A DNA stretch of 64,000 nt from assembly GCA_026119855.1 (NCBI GenBank), contig JAOWBW010000561.1, positions 496,001 to 560,000 of the forward strand, in the 5' to 3' direction. Shown in pieces: positions 45,928 to 55,657 of this stretch; within the stretch, counting starts at the first letter, position 1; the number at the start of each line of letters is the position of its first letter. The notes below the pieces were generated by a model, which saw only the letters and a program-made list of their open reading frames with translations, searched no databases and was not told the origin of the DNA. Position numbers and translations under genes: made by a program. The DNA is from Campanula takesimana (taxonomy: Eukaryota; Streptophyta; Magnoliopsida; Asterales; Campanulaceae).

Positions 45928-46919
45928 TGTAAGGATCCCGCCCTGCGCGGGAAACGCGACGAGTATGGGGGCGAAACACCAAACACGGTTATCACGCAAA
46001 ACATAACGGAGTTGCCACATTTGTTAATTATTTAACCCAAAAAATGGAAAGGTTAGAGATTCTATTAGTTTAGAGGTCAGGTTACGCCTTGGGAAAAGTT
46101 TTACGTCACCCAAGTCGCCTCCGATAGGACCGAGTCTCCCTAACGTTAGTTAACAAAGTGCATGTGTGTGTGTGTGTGTGTTTCAAAAATGGGAGAAACT
46201 GACTTTTAGCAAAACTGGTTAATTATTTAACAGAAAAGGGTTATTTTGCAAACATTCTGACCAAAAAAGGAAGTAACTGAAAAATTCACTCCACGGCCAA
46301 AGTAGCCGTACGGATGGGGAGGGCATTCCAGGGATTTTTGACAGTTTATCAGAAAACTGTCCAGTTTCAGGAAAAACAGAGTGTTCTTGCTGAAACTGGA
46401 CTGAAATGATCATTTTCAGTTATTTCCTTTTAACAAAAACATGGACTTGATCATCCCTATGTCATTGATCACAAATTAGACACCAAAAACAAAGGTTTTG
46501 GGTGTGATCAAGACAATCATTGGGGAAGTTTTGAGAAAGGTGGTGAACATGCCCTTTGGGCCAAAATTGCCATTGATGAGTAAAGATTGAAACTTTACTA
46601 TCAAAATGAAATTTTTTATGAAAGATTAACCTTGAGGGACAACAAGAACAACATAAAGATCCAATCTTTATGACCCAATCTTAGGGATTTTTTGGCTAGA
46701 TCAAGGTTGGGATGATAAAGATTGAGCCTTTATCCCCAACATGATCATCATGGCCTAGTTTGTGGAATACTAACATAAAGACATGAGCTTTCACCTTGAT
46801 AAAGAGATCTTTAAGCCATTTAGAACAAAGAAATCAAACCATGATCATCCTTAGGTTTGAACCTCTTTCACACAAAAGTATGAAGGGCACCTTGAATCAT
46901 GCTCATGGTTTAATTCATA

Positions 46920-46966
<47 letters not shown>

Positions 46967-47484
46967 ATATATATTCTTGAAATGGACAAGTCTTGTAGTA
47001 ATATAATATATATATATGCTTGAGAGGAAAAGCCTTACAAGAATGTAAATAAGAACAAGTAATATTATTAACAAAGCAAAATAGAGTTGAGATGAAGAGA
47101 GGATGGGGGAAGGGGACCTCACCTATGATGGTTCTAGTCTATCTTCCTTTCCTTCACTCAATTATAAGGGTGATCTCTCTCCCAGACACAATTTCTGCAG
47201 AGTTTCCCCTATCTAAACAATATTCTTCCCCCCCTGAAATGATCAGCATGGGGTTCAATTTATAGGGGCTGAGGGTGCCCAACATAACCATACGGCTAGG
47301 GACCTCATGTGCCCAAACCATCCGTACGACTCAACTTAGCGAGCTTTTGGATTTTTCTATGTTTAATTCCAGTTCAGTCCTAGAATATTAAGTTTATCCT
47401 AGTGAGGTCCTGGTCCATTGGTTTATCCCTAAATGGTACCAAAATTCCTCTAAGGTAGGTCAATTTTAGATTGGGGTACTTACA
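45928..47484 (-). repeat. TatB 5' LTR
   Basis: TGTAAGGATCC...GGTACTTACA, 1557 bp, followed by ACAAT (47485-47489). The AT microsatellite (46922-46965) is longer than in the other copy. TATA box 47259-47264; boxes 47288 and 47322. Confidence 0.9.
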
Positions 47485-48100
47485 ACAATACGACAAGAAG
47501 TTTAAAGAAACGAGAATAGAAATAGGGATGGATTCTAACTTCCTATAGAGCGTGCGTAATCGATTTGTAGATTGCCTTGGAGGATTAGGGTTTACGGAAG
47601 TTCTGACCTTCAATTATAGATTGATTTAGTGATTTACGCAGTCTTCCAGACTAGTTTTAACGAATTTTGGTAATTTACGGGGTCTTCCGGACCAGTGAAT
47701 GTTTTTGCGAATTTCGGTAATTTACGGGGTCTTCCGGACCAGTGATTTTTTTAGCGAATTTCGGTAATTTACGGGATCTTCCGGACCAGTGATTTTTTAG
47801 TGAATTATGGTAATTTACGGGGTCTTCCGGACCAGTGATTTTTTTACCGAATTTCGGTAATTTACGGGGTCTTCCGGACCAGTGATTTTTTAGTGAATTT
47901 TGGTAATTTACAGGGTCTTCCGGACCAGTGATTTTTTTTAGTGAATTTTGGTAATTTATGGGGTCTTCCGGACCAGTGATTTTTTAGTGAATTTTGGTAA
48001 TTTACGGGGTCTACCGGACCAGTTTTGATTTTGGGTGCTGATTTTGGATTAAAAATATACCGAGGGACCAATTTGTAAAATTCATCGCCTGGGGGAATAA
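47485..48100. repeat. TatC interior with 47-bp tandem repeat
   Basis: After the TatB target duplication and about 140 bp of unique sequence, nine units of about 46-48 bp run from 47631 to about 48025: GTAATTTACGGGGTCTTCC, GGACCAGTGATTTTTT and an AT-rich end. No array-like spacers of unique sequence, hence not CRISPR. No gene. Confidence 0.85.
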
Positions 48101-48220
48101 CTGGCCGCGTGGCCAGTCCTTCTGATTGGCTGGACTTGTTGACGAGGATTGTTGATGGGCGCACAAGATGGAGGGCTGCGATCGTGCCACGTTGCCTGGA
48201 AACACTGGTCGCGCGGCTAG
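48101..48220 (+). promoter_or_regulatory. Palindromic boxes upstream of PMD gene 1
   Basis: CTGGCCGCGTGGCCAG (48101-48116), a near-perfect palindrome, and the related CTGGTCGCGCGGCTAG (48205-48220), 116-235 nt upstream of ATG 48336. Similar boxes precede PMD gene 2 and lie in the TatC LTR. No convincing TATA box seen here. Confidence 0.45.
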
Positions 48221-48335
48221 TCCCTTCGCTGGACAGATCCTACAAACAACAGCCGGCTGTCTCTTTCTTCTTCACTTTTCTTCCTTTCTTTGCCGCACAT
48301 TAGAGAGAAAAAGGAGATTCTTGGCCATTATAGTG

Positions 48336-50359
48336 ATGGATTTCAACTTTATTTTTGGCGTTGATCAACCGTATGAGCATGGCGAAGGCGCGGGACAGCA
48401 CTTTGAGCAAGGCGAAGGCGCGGGACAGCAGTTTGAGCAAGGCGAAGGCGCGGGACAGCAGTTTGAGCAAGGTGAAGGCGCGGGGCCACAGCAACTACGA
48501 CCGAGGATGGCTTCTCGCAACTTCCGTCCTGATGAATGGCATTTCACGATGGGACAGTACTTTGATTTGTATGCGGGTACTGACAAACATTGGTCTGGCG
48601 GGAGACTGATGGAAACGAAGGGGGTAACGATCTCACTTTTTGCTTTTGGGTATTTTTATGTCTTATATTTCATACTTGTTGTATTATTTTAAGACTGTGT
48701 TAAATTAAATTAATCGTTCGTGATTATTTAATTTTCTGAGATTGTTGATTATTTTGGGGACGGAAAATATATGCGCAAGTAGATAAAATACAGCATGCAT
48801 GTACACTTTAATTTATAGCACATAATCTATATTGCTACTTGCGTAACGTACCGTTGCTGTATTTACCTGCAGAGGATGAAATCTCATGGGTACACGAGGG
48901 CAGTGGCTGAGATATGGGGGAGATTGCCGCCGGCGGGGACGGTGAAGGAGAGGATCCGGGTTCTGGGCTTCGGTTTGTTTTTTGATGCTGTACGAGCTGT
49001 AGAGGGGACCCAGAAGGTGATAGGTCTGGTTGAGGCGATGAGGGAGTATTGGTGGGACACCACCCATACGTTCCATTTTAGTTGGGGAGAGGTGACGGTT
49101 ACTCCGACCAATTTTACTGCCATCACGGGGCTCATGTTTACGAACGTGGAGCTTCCTTTTGATGAGTCCTTGGCTGCGGACCCGCACCGTCAGGTGGAGC
49201 TGATTGGGATGCCATTGGGCAAAGGCATTAAAGGTAACGACTTTAAGGCATGTCGACTGAGGACCTTGGTGGAGGGGGCTATTGGAGATTTTGTCGAGGG
49301 CATTAGTGACACTGACTGTCTGGTGCAAGCCATTTTGTAGTACAGCTTATCTCAGACTCTATTCCCGAGTGTAGGGACCTTCTGTCGGTTCTCTTTGTTG
49401 GGTGCTCTGACTGATCTGGAGCAGGCGAGTCAGGTCTCATGGGACGAAGTCGGACTGGCAGAGATGTATAGAGCCCTTGATGTCTGCTCGAGGTCTAGTA
49501 CCTCGTCTTTTGACTGTTTCCAGTTTGCCTTTGAGGTATGTCTCTAACTCAATTCGTTTCATTCCTTGTCTGTCTTTTGTTTAGAATTCTATAGACTGAA
49601 ATGATGTCTTTACCATAGGTGTGGGTCTACGAGCTGTTCTATATTGCTCCTTTTACTATGCAGGGGGCGAAGGAGGTCCCGGTCATGAGATCTTAGGCGA
49701 AGAGCAACCGTTTAGAGGGTCACAGGGTTAGGAAGACTCCTGATCTGGGGATTTTTACTGCGAGGCTGAGTTGTCAGCTGCATGAGGACTTCCAATTTTT
49801 CCCTTGGTCGGATCAGGTACTGGCAGGGGTCGGTCAGGCCCAGGATTTTACTGCTTCCCGTTGCTTCTTGATGGGGTTGACTGGGGATGCCATATATATT
49901 GGCGAGAGAGTCTGTCGGTAGTGTAGCAGACATCCTGCGATATGGGCCCCGCTTGAGCCGCCAAGGAACATGCTGTATCCGGCTAGGTTGCAGAGGAGTG
50001 GTGACTATCGGGTGAGGACTCCGGTCCATTTGTATCAGAGTGGGGCTGACTATGCATGGTTTGCAGAGCATGTGCTGCTGAGTCCATAGGTCCTGGCGAG
50101 GAGGCAGGCGACTCGGGAGGATTATATCCGCTCTGTTCGTCGGGGAAATATTTTTGAGAGGCTATTCCGGAGCTTGGCTGCTGCTTGTACCTGCCGTCGG
50201 GATGATGTGGTGCTGCCCCAGCGTAGAGAGAGGTCTCCCACAGGGGCTGAGAGTTCGAGGTCTGTCCGAAGCAGGAGCTCGGGAGCTAATAGGTCCCATC
50301 ACACTGAGCAGGGTGAAGAGGATGATGATGTGGACATCGAGGATTCTGATTCGGACTAG
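48336..50359 (+). pseudogene. PMD gene 1: plant-mobile-domain protein, antisense in TatC
   Basis: Three exons predicted by splice sites that keep frame: 48336-48623, intron 48624-48872 (GT...TGCAG), 48873-49535, intron 49536-49618 (GT...CATAG), 49619-50359; about 563 codons. Exon 1 has four 10-residue repeats (FEQGEGAGQQ). Exons 2-3 show the PMD pattern: EAMREYWWDTTHTFHFSWG, EVTVTPTNFTAITGL and, after the second intron, VWVYELFYIAPF; the tail is acidic (EEDDDVDIEDSDSD). Four in-frame TAG codons (49338, 49694, 49919, 50087) break it. PMD proteins occur as host nuclear proteins (MAIN/MAIL type) and in transposons; the role inside a retrotransposon is unknown. It lies between pol and the 3' LTR, opposite to the element. 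The family call is from pattern recognition, not a search. Confidence 0.7.
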
Positions 50360-50850
50360 ATGTAGCCCTTTTATTTCCTGCATTTTGTTAGAGAGAGGAG
50401 AGGAACAGACATATACATATTTATGTATAATATTTTATTTGCTTTTGGTATGTAATTAATTAGTATTTTATTTACATGTTTTTTACATTTAGTACAATGC
50501 CCCTAGGGGTAAAATGGGGATTATACACCCTGCCGGGTAGTTCTGCCTTCTTTATTGGACCTCTTTTGTGGTCTGAGACCTTCAATATGCTGAAATGGGT
50601 CCATTCCGGCGTTTGCTGGGGACGGACTTGCAATCTGTCTGTATAGGCTTATGTGGCCGCATGGCCAACCAGGGGGAAAGACTGGCCGCGCGACTAATCC
50701 CTGGTCTGACACGATTTTCATCAGAGTTATCCTTGTACGATCAAGACTTGAACTCCCAACTCTATATAATAACAGTCTGCGTAAACAGACGAGGCAAACA
50801 GCAGTTTTCCTTCCTTTTGCTCTAGATTTCGATGCTTCCACGCCTTTCTA
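50360..50850 (+). promoter_or_regulatory. Spacer and putative promoter of PMD gene 2
   Basis: Contains GTGGCCGCATGGCCA (50653) and CTGGCCGCGCGACTA (50682), then TATATAAT at 50763-50770, about 80 nt before ATG 50851. The order box pair, TATA, ATG suggests a plus-strand promoter. The first part (50360-50520) may hold the 3' end of PMD gene 1. No other gene seen. Confidence 0.5.
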
Positions 50851-52295
50851 ATGGATAGACACCCTAGGATTTCTGAGGAGCGACAAAACTACTTCATCAA
50901 GAGCTTGAAGATCTGGGTCGGGAAGCTTTCGAGGGCAACCCGTGCAAGATTTGATAGGAGATTTGGAATTAAGTGCCTTTGGTCCGTGTATAGGGTTAAG
51001 TCTGACGAGCATCTGATTCGTGCTGCTGCTAGATTCTGGGACAACGAGAATCATGTCTTCAACTTTTCTTATAATGAAATCATCCCAACGTATGATGATT
51101 TTACAGCTCTTTGTGGTGCGACAGTGACAGACTAGGTAGCTACGCCACAGTCCCAAGTGCCTTCGGAACTTCGAGTTTCTCAATTGCTGAGGATTTCTGT
51201 CGAAGATGCTAGGGGCTTGCTGTTGGATGGTGGTGTCGACCTCTGTGGGCTTCCCATTAGGTTTATTAATAGCACGGTGGAATCTGACACGGCTGTGGAC
51301 TGTCTGGCACTTTGTCTGTTTGCCTCGGTACTATTTCCACCCTATCTAGGAGTAGCTACCATGGGTTGTCTTGACATGGTGGACCAAGCTCGGGCCGATC
51401 GCAGTATTGTCCCTTGCTTGCTCGGGGAGACCTTGCATGGTATTGGAGAATTGGCTTCAGGAGCTCAAAAGATGACCCGAGGAAGTACCAGGCTGTTAAC
51501 CATGTGGCAGCAGGAGAGATTTCGAGTTTTGGAAGAACCTGTTGGACCAGTATCCCCTTGGGTTTTCCAGAGTAGGCGCATAAGGCAGCGATTTGTAGGG
51601 ATGGTTCGTTCTGCATGGGTGACTTATATGGCACAGATGAGTACTACTCAGATCAAGTGGATGGTGCCTCACTGGGGGTGATCAGAGCACGGTGGATTCA
51701 GAGCAGTCTCTGCATGATTCGGGTCCCTGCTTTTGACATGACTTCTTACAACTATGCAGTACGGGTGTGCCGTCAGTACGGGATGCCTCAGATTATACGC
51801 TCTTTATGGGACGAGACTTGTAGCAGGGTCACTGACAAGATACTTCCCATGAATAATGGGGTTGTAGTGCTTTTGGAGCGATGTTGGTCTTATGATCTTA
51901 TGCCCAGCACTCTCTGTATACAGCGACCATGTGACATACTTCTGTCTCGAGAATACTTGGACTGGTGCCAGACAACTTTGGGGAATATGAGACGGACTCT
52001 GAGAAGATTGAGACGTGGGGCGGTGGTCCCTTATGTCTCAAGCAAACGCTTGAGGGAGGACGAGAATGTACAATGAGAGTTGGAGACCGAGTTGGCTCAG
52101 CTAGCACCTACGGAAAGGAAAAGAGAGAGAGAAGGCCCAAGTGGGGTGACTCAGCTTAGGAAGGCTTTATTTGAAGATCCTACTAGACAGGCTAGACGTG
52201 GACGAAGAGATAAGAAACCGAAGATGGATGAGGAAGAGAAAGAGGAGGAATTACTCCGAGTATCCAACCACAGTCGCTGCAGACACATAGTTTAG
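50851..52295 (+). pseudogene. PMD gene 2: PMD-like protein, antisense in TatC
   Basis: Single-exon frame from ATG 50851 (MDRHPRISEERQNYF). It is broken by TAG at 51133-51135, a one-base shift between about 51640 and 51680, and TGA at 52074-52076; the final stop is at 52293-52295. The N-terminal half shows a PMD-like pattern: HLIRAAARFWDNENHVFNFS, YNEIIPTYDDFTALCG. Later parts include VCRQYGMPQIIRSLW and a charged C-terminus (KREREGP, RRGRRDKKPKMDEEEKEEE) suggesting nuclear or nucleic-acid contact. It differs greatly from PMD gene 1, so the two are old duplicates or separate captures. The PMD assignment is less certain than for gene 1. Confidence 0.55.
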
Positions 52296-52745
52296 ATTTT
52301 AGTTTGTTTTAGTTTATTTAAATTTCAAAGCAGGTTATTTAGCCGCAGGTTCTTTCGAGCCTAGACTCATCAAATAAATGTTAACGTGTAGTGACTTGTG
52401 GAAATAGAGATTTCGCTTTAGTAATAAACAGATTGTTTGCTTTATTTGGAATTTGCTCAAATCAAATTTGGATTTTTATTTATTTTTGAGACCGCACCAT
52501 CGAAGGCTGCCTATGTTCCCCTTTTACAAGTAGGGCTAAGGGGCTTAGGTCACCGTAGTTCATTTCTGGCTGCAGAAAGGGAGGATATAAGAGGGGAAGT
52601 AAAGAGAGTAATAATTTTTTGTTTTTTTTTACAAGGGGGATGCCCGTTGTAGAAGACCGTTGATGGAGAGATCCGCTGGTGGAGAGTACTGCTTAGTGGA
52701 GAGGGACCGTGGTGGTCAGTTGTAGTAGTGGCGGAGCTTGTAAAT
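52296..52745. other. TatC spacer between PMD gene 2 and pol
   Basis: Non-coding junction where the antisense genes end and minus-strand pol ends. It contains the second copy of the Tat stem-loop candidate (52490-52562; CCCCTT pairs with AAGGGG, and CTATG lies opposite CGTAG) and a T-run (52615-52630). No gene. Confidence 0.6.
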
Positions 52746-53654
52746 CTAGACTGGAGGGAGGCCATTGTCATCTATGTACACCCAATCTTCCTTTTGTCTG
52801 GTTAGTCGACCCGTCTCGATGAGTTGTCGAATTTCTTCTTTTAACTCTTGACCTTGACAGTCGTCAGTGCTATGCCCTTCATTCTGGTGATAAGAACACA
52901 TTCTGTTTGGTTCGGAGACCTGTAGTATCAGAGTAAGACCAAATTCTTGCGTTGGCGGTAGTTTACCAATCTTTACCAGTGCTTTGAACATGAGGCCCAA
53001 CGGTAGATCAGAGCTTGTGCAATGTTGAAAAAAGATGGGGGCTCCATTTTGTAAGTCGAACCTCCCATGCGTCGCCCGCATAACGGAAAGGGGTAAGGAC
53101 GGGGTATTCGCTAAGTGGCTCTTTAGTTGAGTTAGGGCCAACTCACACTTCTGATTCCAAACTTCTTCTGAGCAATTCTGTAATTCTTTGAGGAGCGGGT
53201 CTCCCGCTGTTGTGAGGCGGCTGATGTAGTGTAGCAGACCTATGAGTTTGATCCTTTCACTTTCTTGGTGAGGGGGTGAAATCATAGTTAGCTCTCTGAC
53301 TTCCTCGGGGTCAGCCTCGAACTTTTGTCCCAATTTATAGCCTAGAGATTTTGTCTGAATAGTACCGAATTTGCATTTTGACAGATCCAAGAGAATTTTC
53401 TGGCCTCTCAGAATATTGAAGACTTTCCGTAGATCTTCGATGTGTCGACCGTAGGGTCTCTTGGAGTGTACTACTAAATCATCCATGTAGACGTCTGTAT
53501 CTGTTGGTGATCTTGTTGGCACGTGGTAAGAGATACCAATGCCCTTCCATTCTAGGAATTTGTGGGCGTGACAATAAGTACCCCATGGAGTGTGAAAGAG
53601 TAACTTCTCGTCTGTCTGCGCTGCAACGGGTATCCGACTTTTATTGGGAAAACC
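52746..53654 (-). pseudogene. TatC RT remnant fused to a CX2HX4HX4C knuckle (left part)
   Basis: Minus-strand frame continuing from 55658-56115 across the solo LTR site; without that LTR the ORF would be 453 codons with no stop. It holds VYMDDLVVHSK (RT catalytic YMDD), an RT thumb segment (SKCKFGTIQTKSLGYKLGQK, GLLHYISRLTTAGDPLLKEL) and the beginning of the RNase H connection (KCELALTQLKSHL). RNase H and integrase are missing. In their place is LVKIGKLPP, then a gag-type knuckle CSYHQNEGHSTDDC (52857-52898) and KEEIRQLIETGRL. The RT block normally carrying MPFGLKNAGA is unrecognisable, so activity is unlikely. Confidence 0.75.
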
Positions 53655-55657
53655 TGTTGCGCCCCAGATCCGTGGTCCTACTTAACCAAAATAGGTGTGA
53701 CAATAAGAAGTACGGGTACTCTTCCCAAAAGGTTTTACATTTACATAATGTAACCTTAACAAAACAAGTCCCAACTCTTACCACTCCAACGTCCTCCCGT
53801 GCCAAGTGTCCTATCCCCTGGACCCGCCTTTATCTAAAACAGTAAACAAATAAAGGGTGAGAATAAATCTCAGTAAGCTACTAAAATGCAACTATGTTAC
53901 ATGCTGATATGATAATCATAAAGAAACTATATCAACAAATAATCATATAGCATATAGCACATAACATGAGAGGCTCCCTATCTCCAACCGTCCCATACCG
54001 GTTGGAAATAACGACCAACTCATCATACAACACATAGTGTAGGAGTAAACACTCCTACGATAATATCAAGCCAAGGTTTACCGAAATAACATAACCATCT
54101 GAGAATACTATCTAAGAATATCCTCTGAGAAAACCAACTGTGAAAACCATCTGAGCAGCATAAATAGCTGAAGTCGGGATCCCGAAAACCAAACCATAAC
54201 CAATAGAACAAAAGTAACCAGAGAGGGAAATATGACACAAAGTCATAACCCAAATACTCACCAAAGGGAGCAATTCATCCCATCCAAGGCCAATCTGGAC
54301 TGGGGAAACAGAGAAGGCACAGTGGACAACCTTATAATGAACTTGGCTTCTGTGCCACTATAATTCTCCCACCGCCTGACACAGAAGGTACCAATGGAAA
54401 ACCTTATAGTGAACTTGTACCACTATAATTCTCCCATTGCCTGACTCCACAACAAGACCAGCTGGACTTTTCACAAGAAGCACAATAATGAATACTTGCT
54501 AAACAACAACAACCGGGGCAATGATTCTAACATAATGAACCAAGCCAAACACATCAAAGATGCACATAAAGAATCACTCACAAAGAGTCTACAACAACAT
54601 GATTCAAGGTCACAATACATTCTTGCACACACTTGAACACCCTTCTCATTAACCATGACAATATCCCAGGACACTCATATATTGGTCCTAGACAATACCC
54701 CAAGGATTAAACCAAAGTTAACCTTCTATACCTTACCTTAACCAAACTATAAGACTCAGGGGAAAATGTGCGGCCGCCCAAACAGGGTGTGCGGTCGCAC
54801 ACATTCAGCTTTCTCAAGAACAAAATCTTCCAGATAAGTGTGCGGCCGCATGCCCATTCTGGGCGGCCGCCCAACACAGTCGATAGGCAAAACCCAAACT
54901 GATTTATACTCCTTTCGTTTCACCGTCCCAAAAGCACAACACTTAATGTTATAACTTTATTAAGACTACAAAATTAGTCTTAAAACAACTTTAATACTAC
55001 TTTGAACCCATCCAAACCAACATACTATATACTCCCTTTGTCCCATAATTACAAGTATAACAAATATTATCCAAATCACAAAATAACAATTACAAGTATT
55101 AGGTATAACATATATGACCATTTTAACATTTAAAGGGGAATTAGTAACTTACCTATTTCCGGAAAAAGTATCGCTGAAATAAGTTTTGTTCGGCTAGAAA
55201 TGACCTATTCGACGCCCTGATCATTTTTTATATAATTAGTTTTTAAAACGGATAAGTAAATAAAAAGAATTAAATCGAAATGGGTTGAACTTACCTTTTT
55301 CTCTTTCACCCTAAGAAAGTACGGGAGAGTTTCAGAGGAAAAACACAGAGAAAGAAGAGAGAGAAGGGAAAGTGTTTTATAAAAAAAAATCTTTACCCAT
55401 TTTACAAATTGGTCACCCAACTTTCAAGTTTAACACTTAAGCCCCTTAACTTAATATTTTCAACAAAGACCCTAAAGTTTCAACTTAATCATTTAACTCC
55501 TTTAACCTTTATTATTACTAACTATATAAATAACACAAATAATCAAGTAAGATATGCAAATCATAAAATATGATGCAACACATAAAATGCACACATAAGT
55601 CAAATAAAAATCCCCAAAAATATAAAATAAATAGGGACGGGTTTTGGGGTCGCTACA
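53655..55657 (-). repeat. Solo LTR of a Tekay-type element
   Basis: 2003 bp, TGTTGCGCCCC...GGGGTCGCTACA, with the duplication AAACC directly on both sides (53650-53654 and 55658-55662). No interior remains, so it arose by recombination between two LTRs. Similar in layout to the TekC LTR: GC boxes (54768, 54789, 54840, 54860), hairpin at 54319-54379 duplicated at about 54392-54440, mini-exon (about 55150-55215) between GTAAGTT sites. Sequence is clearly diverged from TekA-C, so it is a separate subfamily. Confidence 0.92.
54768..54873 (-). promoter_or_regulatory. Four-box GC array in the solo LTR
   Basis: GTGCGGCCGCCCA (54768), GTGCGGTCGCACA (54789), GTGCGGCCGCA (54840), GGGCGGCCGCCCA (starting at 54860/54861). 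Spacing 21, 51, about 20, as in TekC, although the LTR around them has diverged. Confidence 0.5.

Larger units (their letters stand above)
10703..47484 (-). mobile_element. TatB: non-coding Tat-type derivative hosting three nested elements
   Basis: LTRs at 10703-12233 and 45928-47484, Tat-type primer site at 45909-45926, and the 5-bp duplication ACAAT on both outer sides (10698-10702 and 47485-47489). CopA, TekB and TekC are nested inside. Without them the element is about 11 kb. No gag or pol similarity was found in the interior, which consists of tandem arrays and simple repeats, so it resembles a large retrotransposon derivative that depended on a coding Tat element. A leader block is shared with TatC. 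Confidence 0.87.

Noticed and set aside
47631..48025. Regularly spaced repeats resembling a CRISPR array
   Set aside because: Units are contiguous and differ by scattered substitutions; there are no unique spacers, and the setting is a plant retrotransposon.
48300..48586. Minus-strand frames with Ser/Cys-rich repeats opposite PMD gene 1 exon 1
   Set aside because: Shadow of the 30-bp coding repeat on the plus strand.
53655..55657. Possibility that this segment is a truncated full element
   Set aside because: Both LTR ends are intact and flanked directly by the same AAACC duplication, with no interior sequence or primer site; this is a solo LTR.
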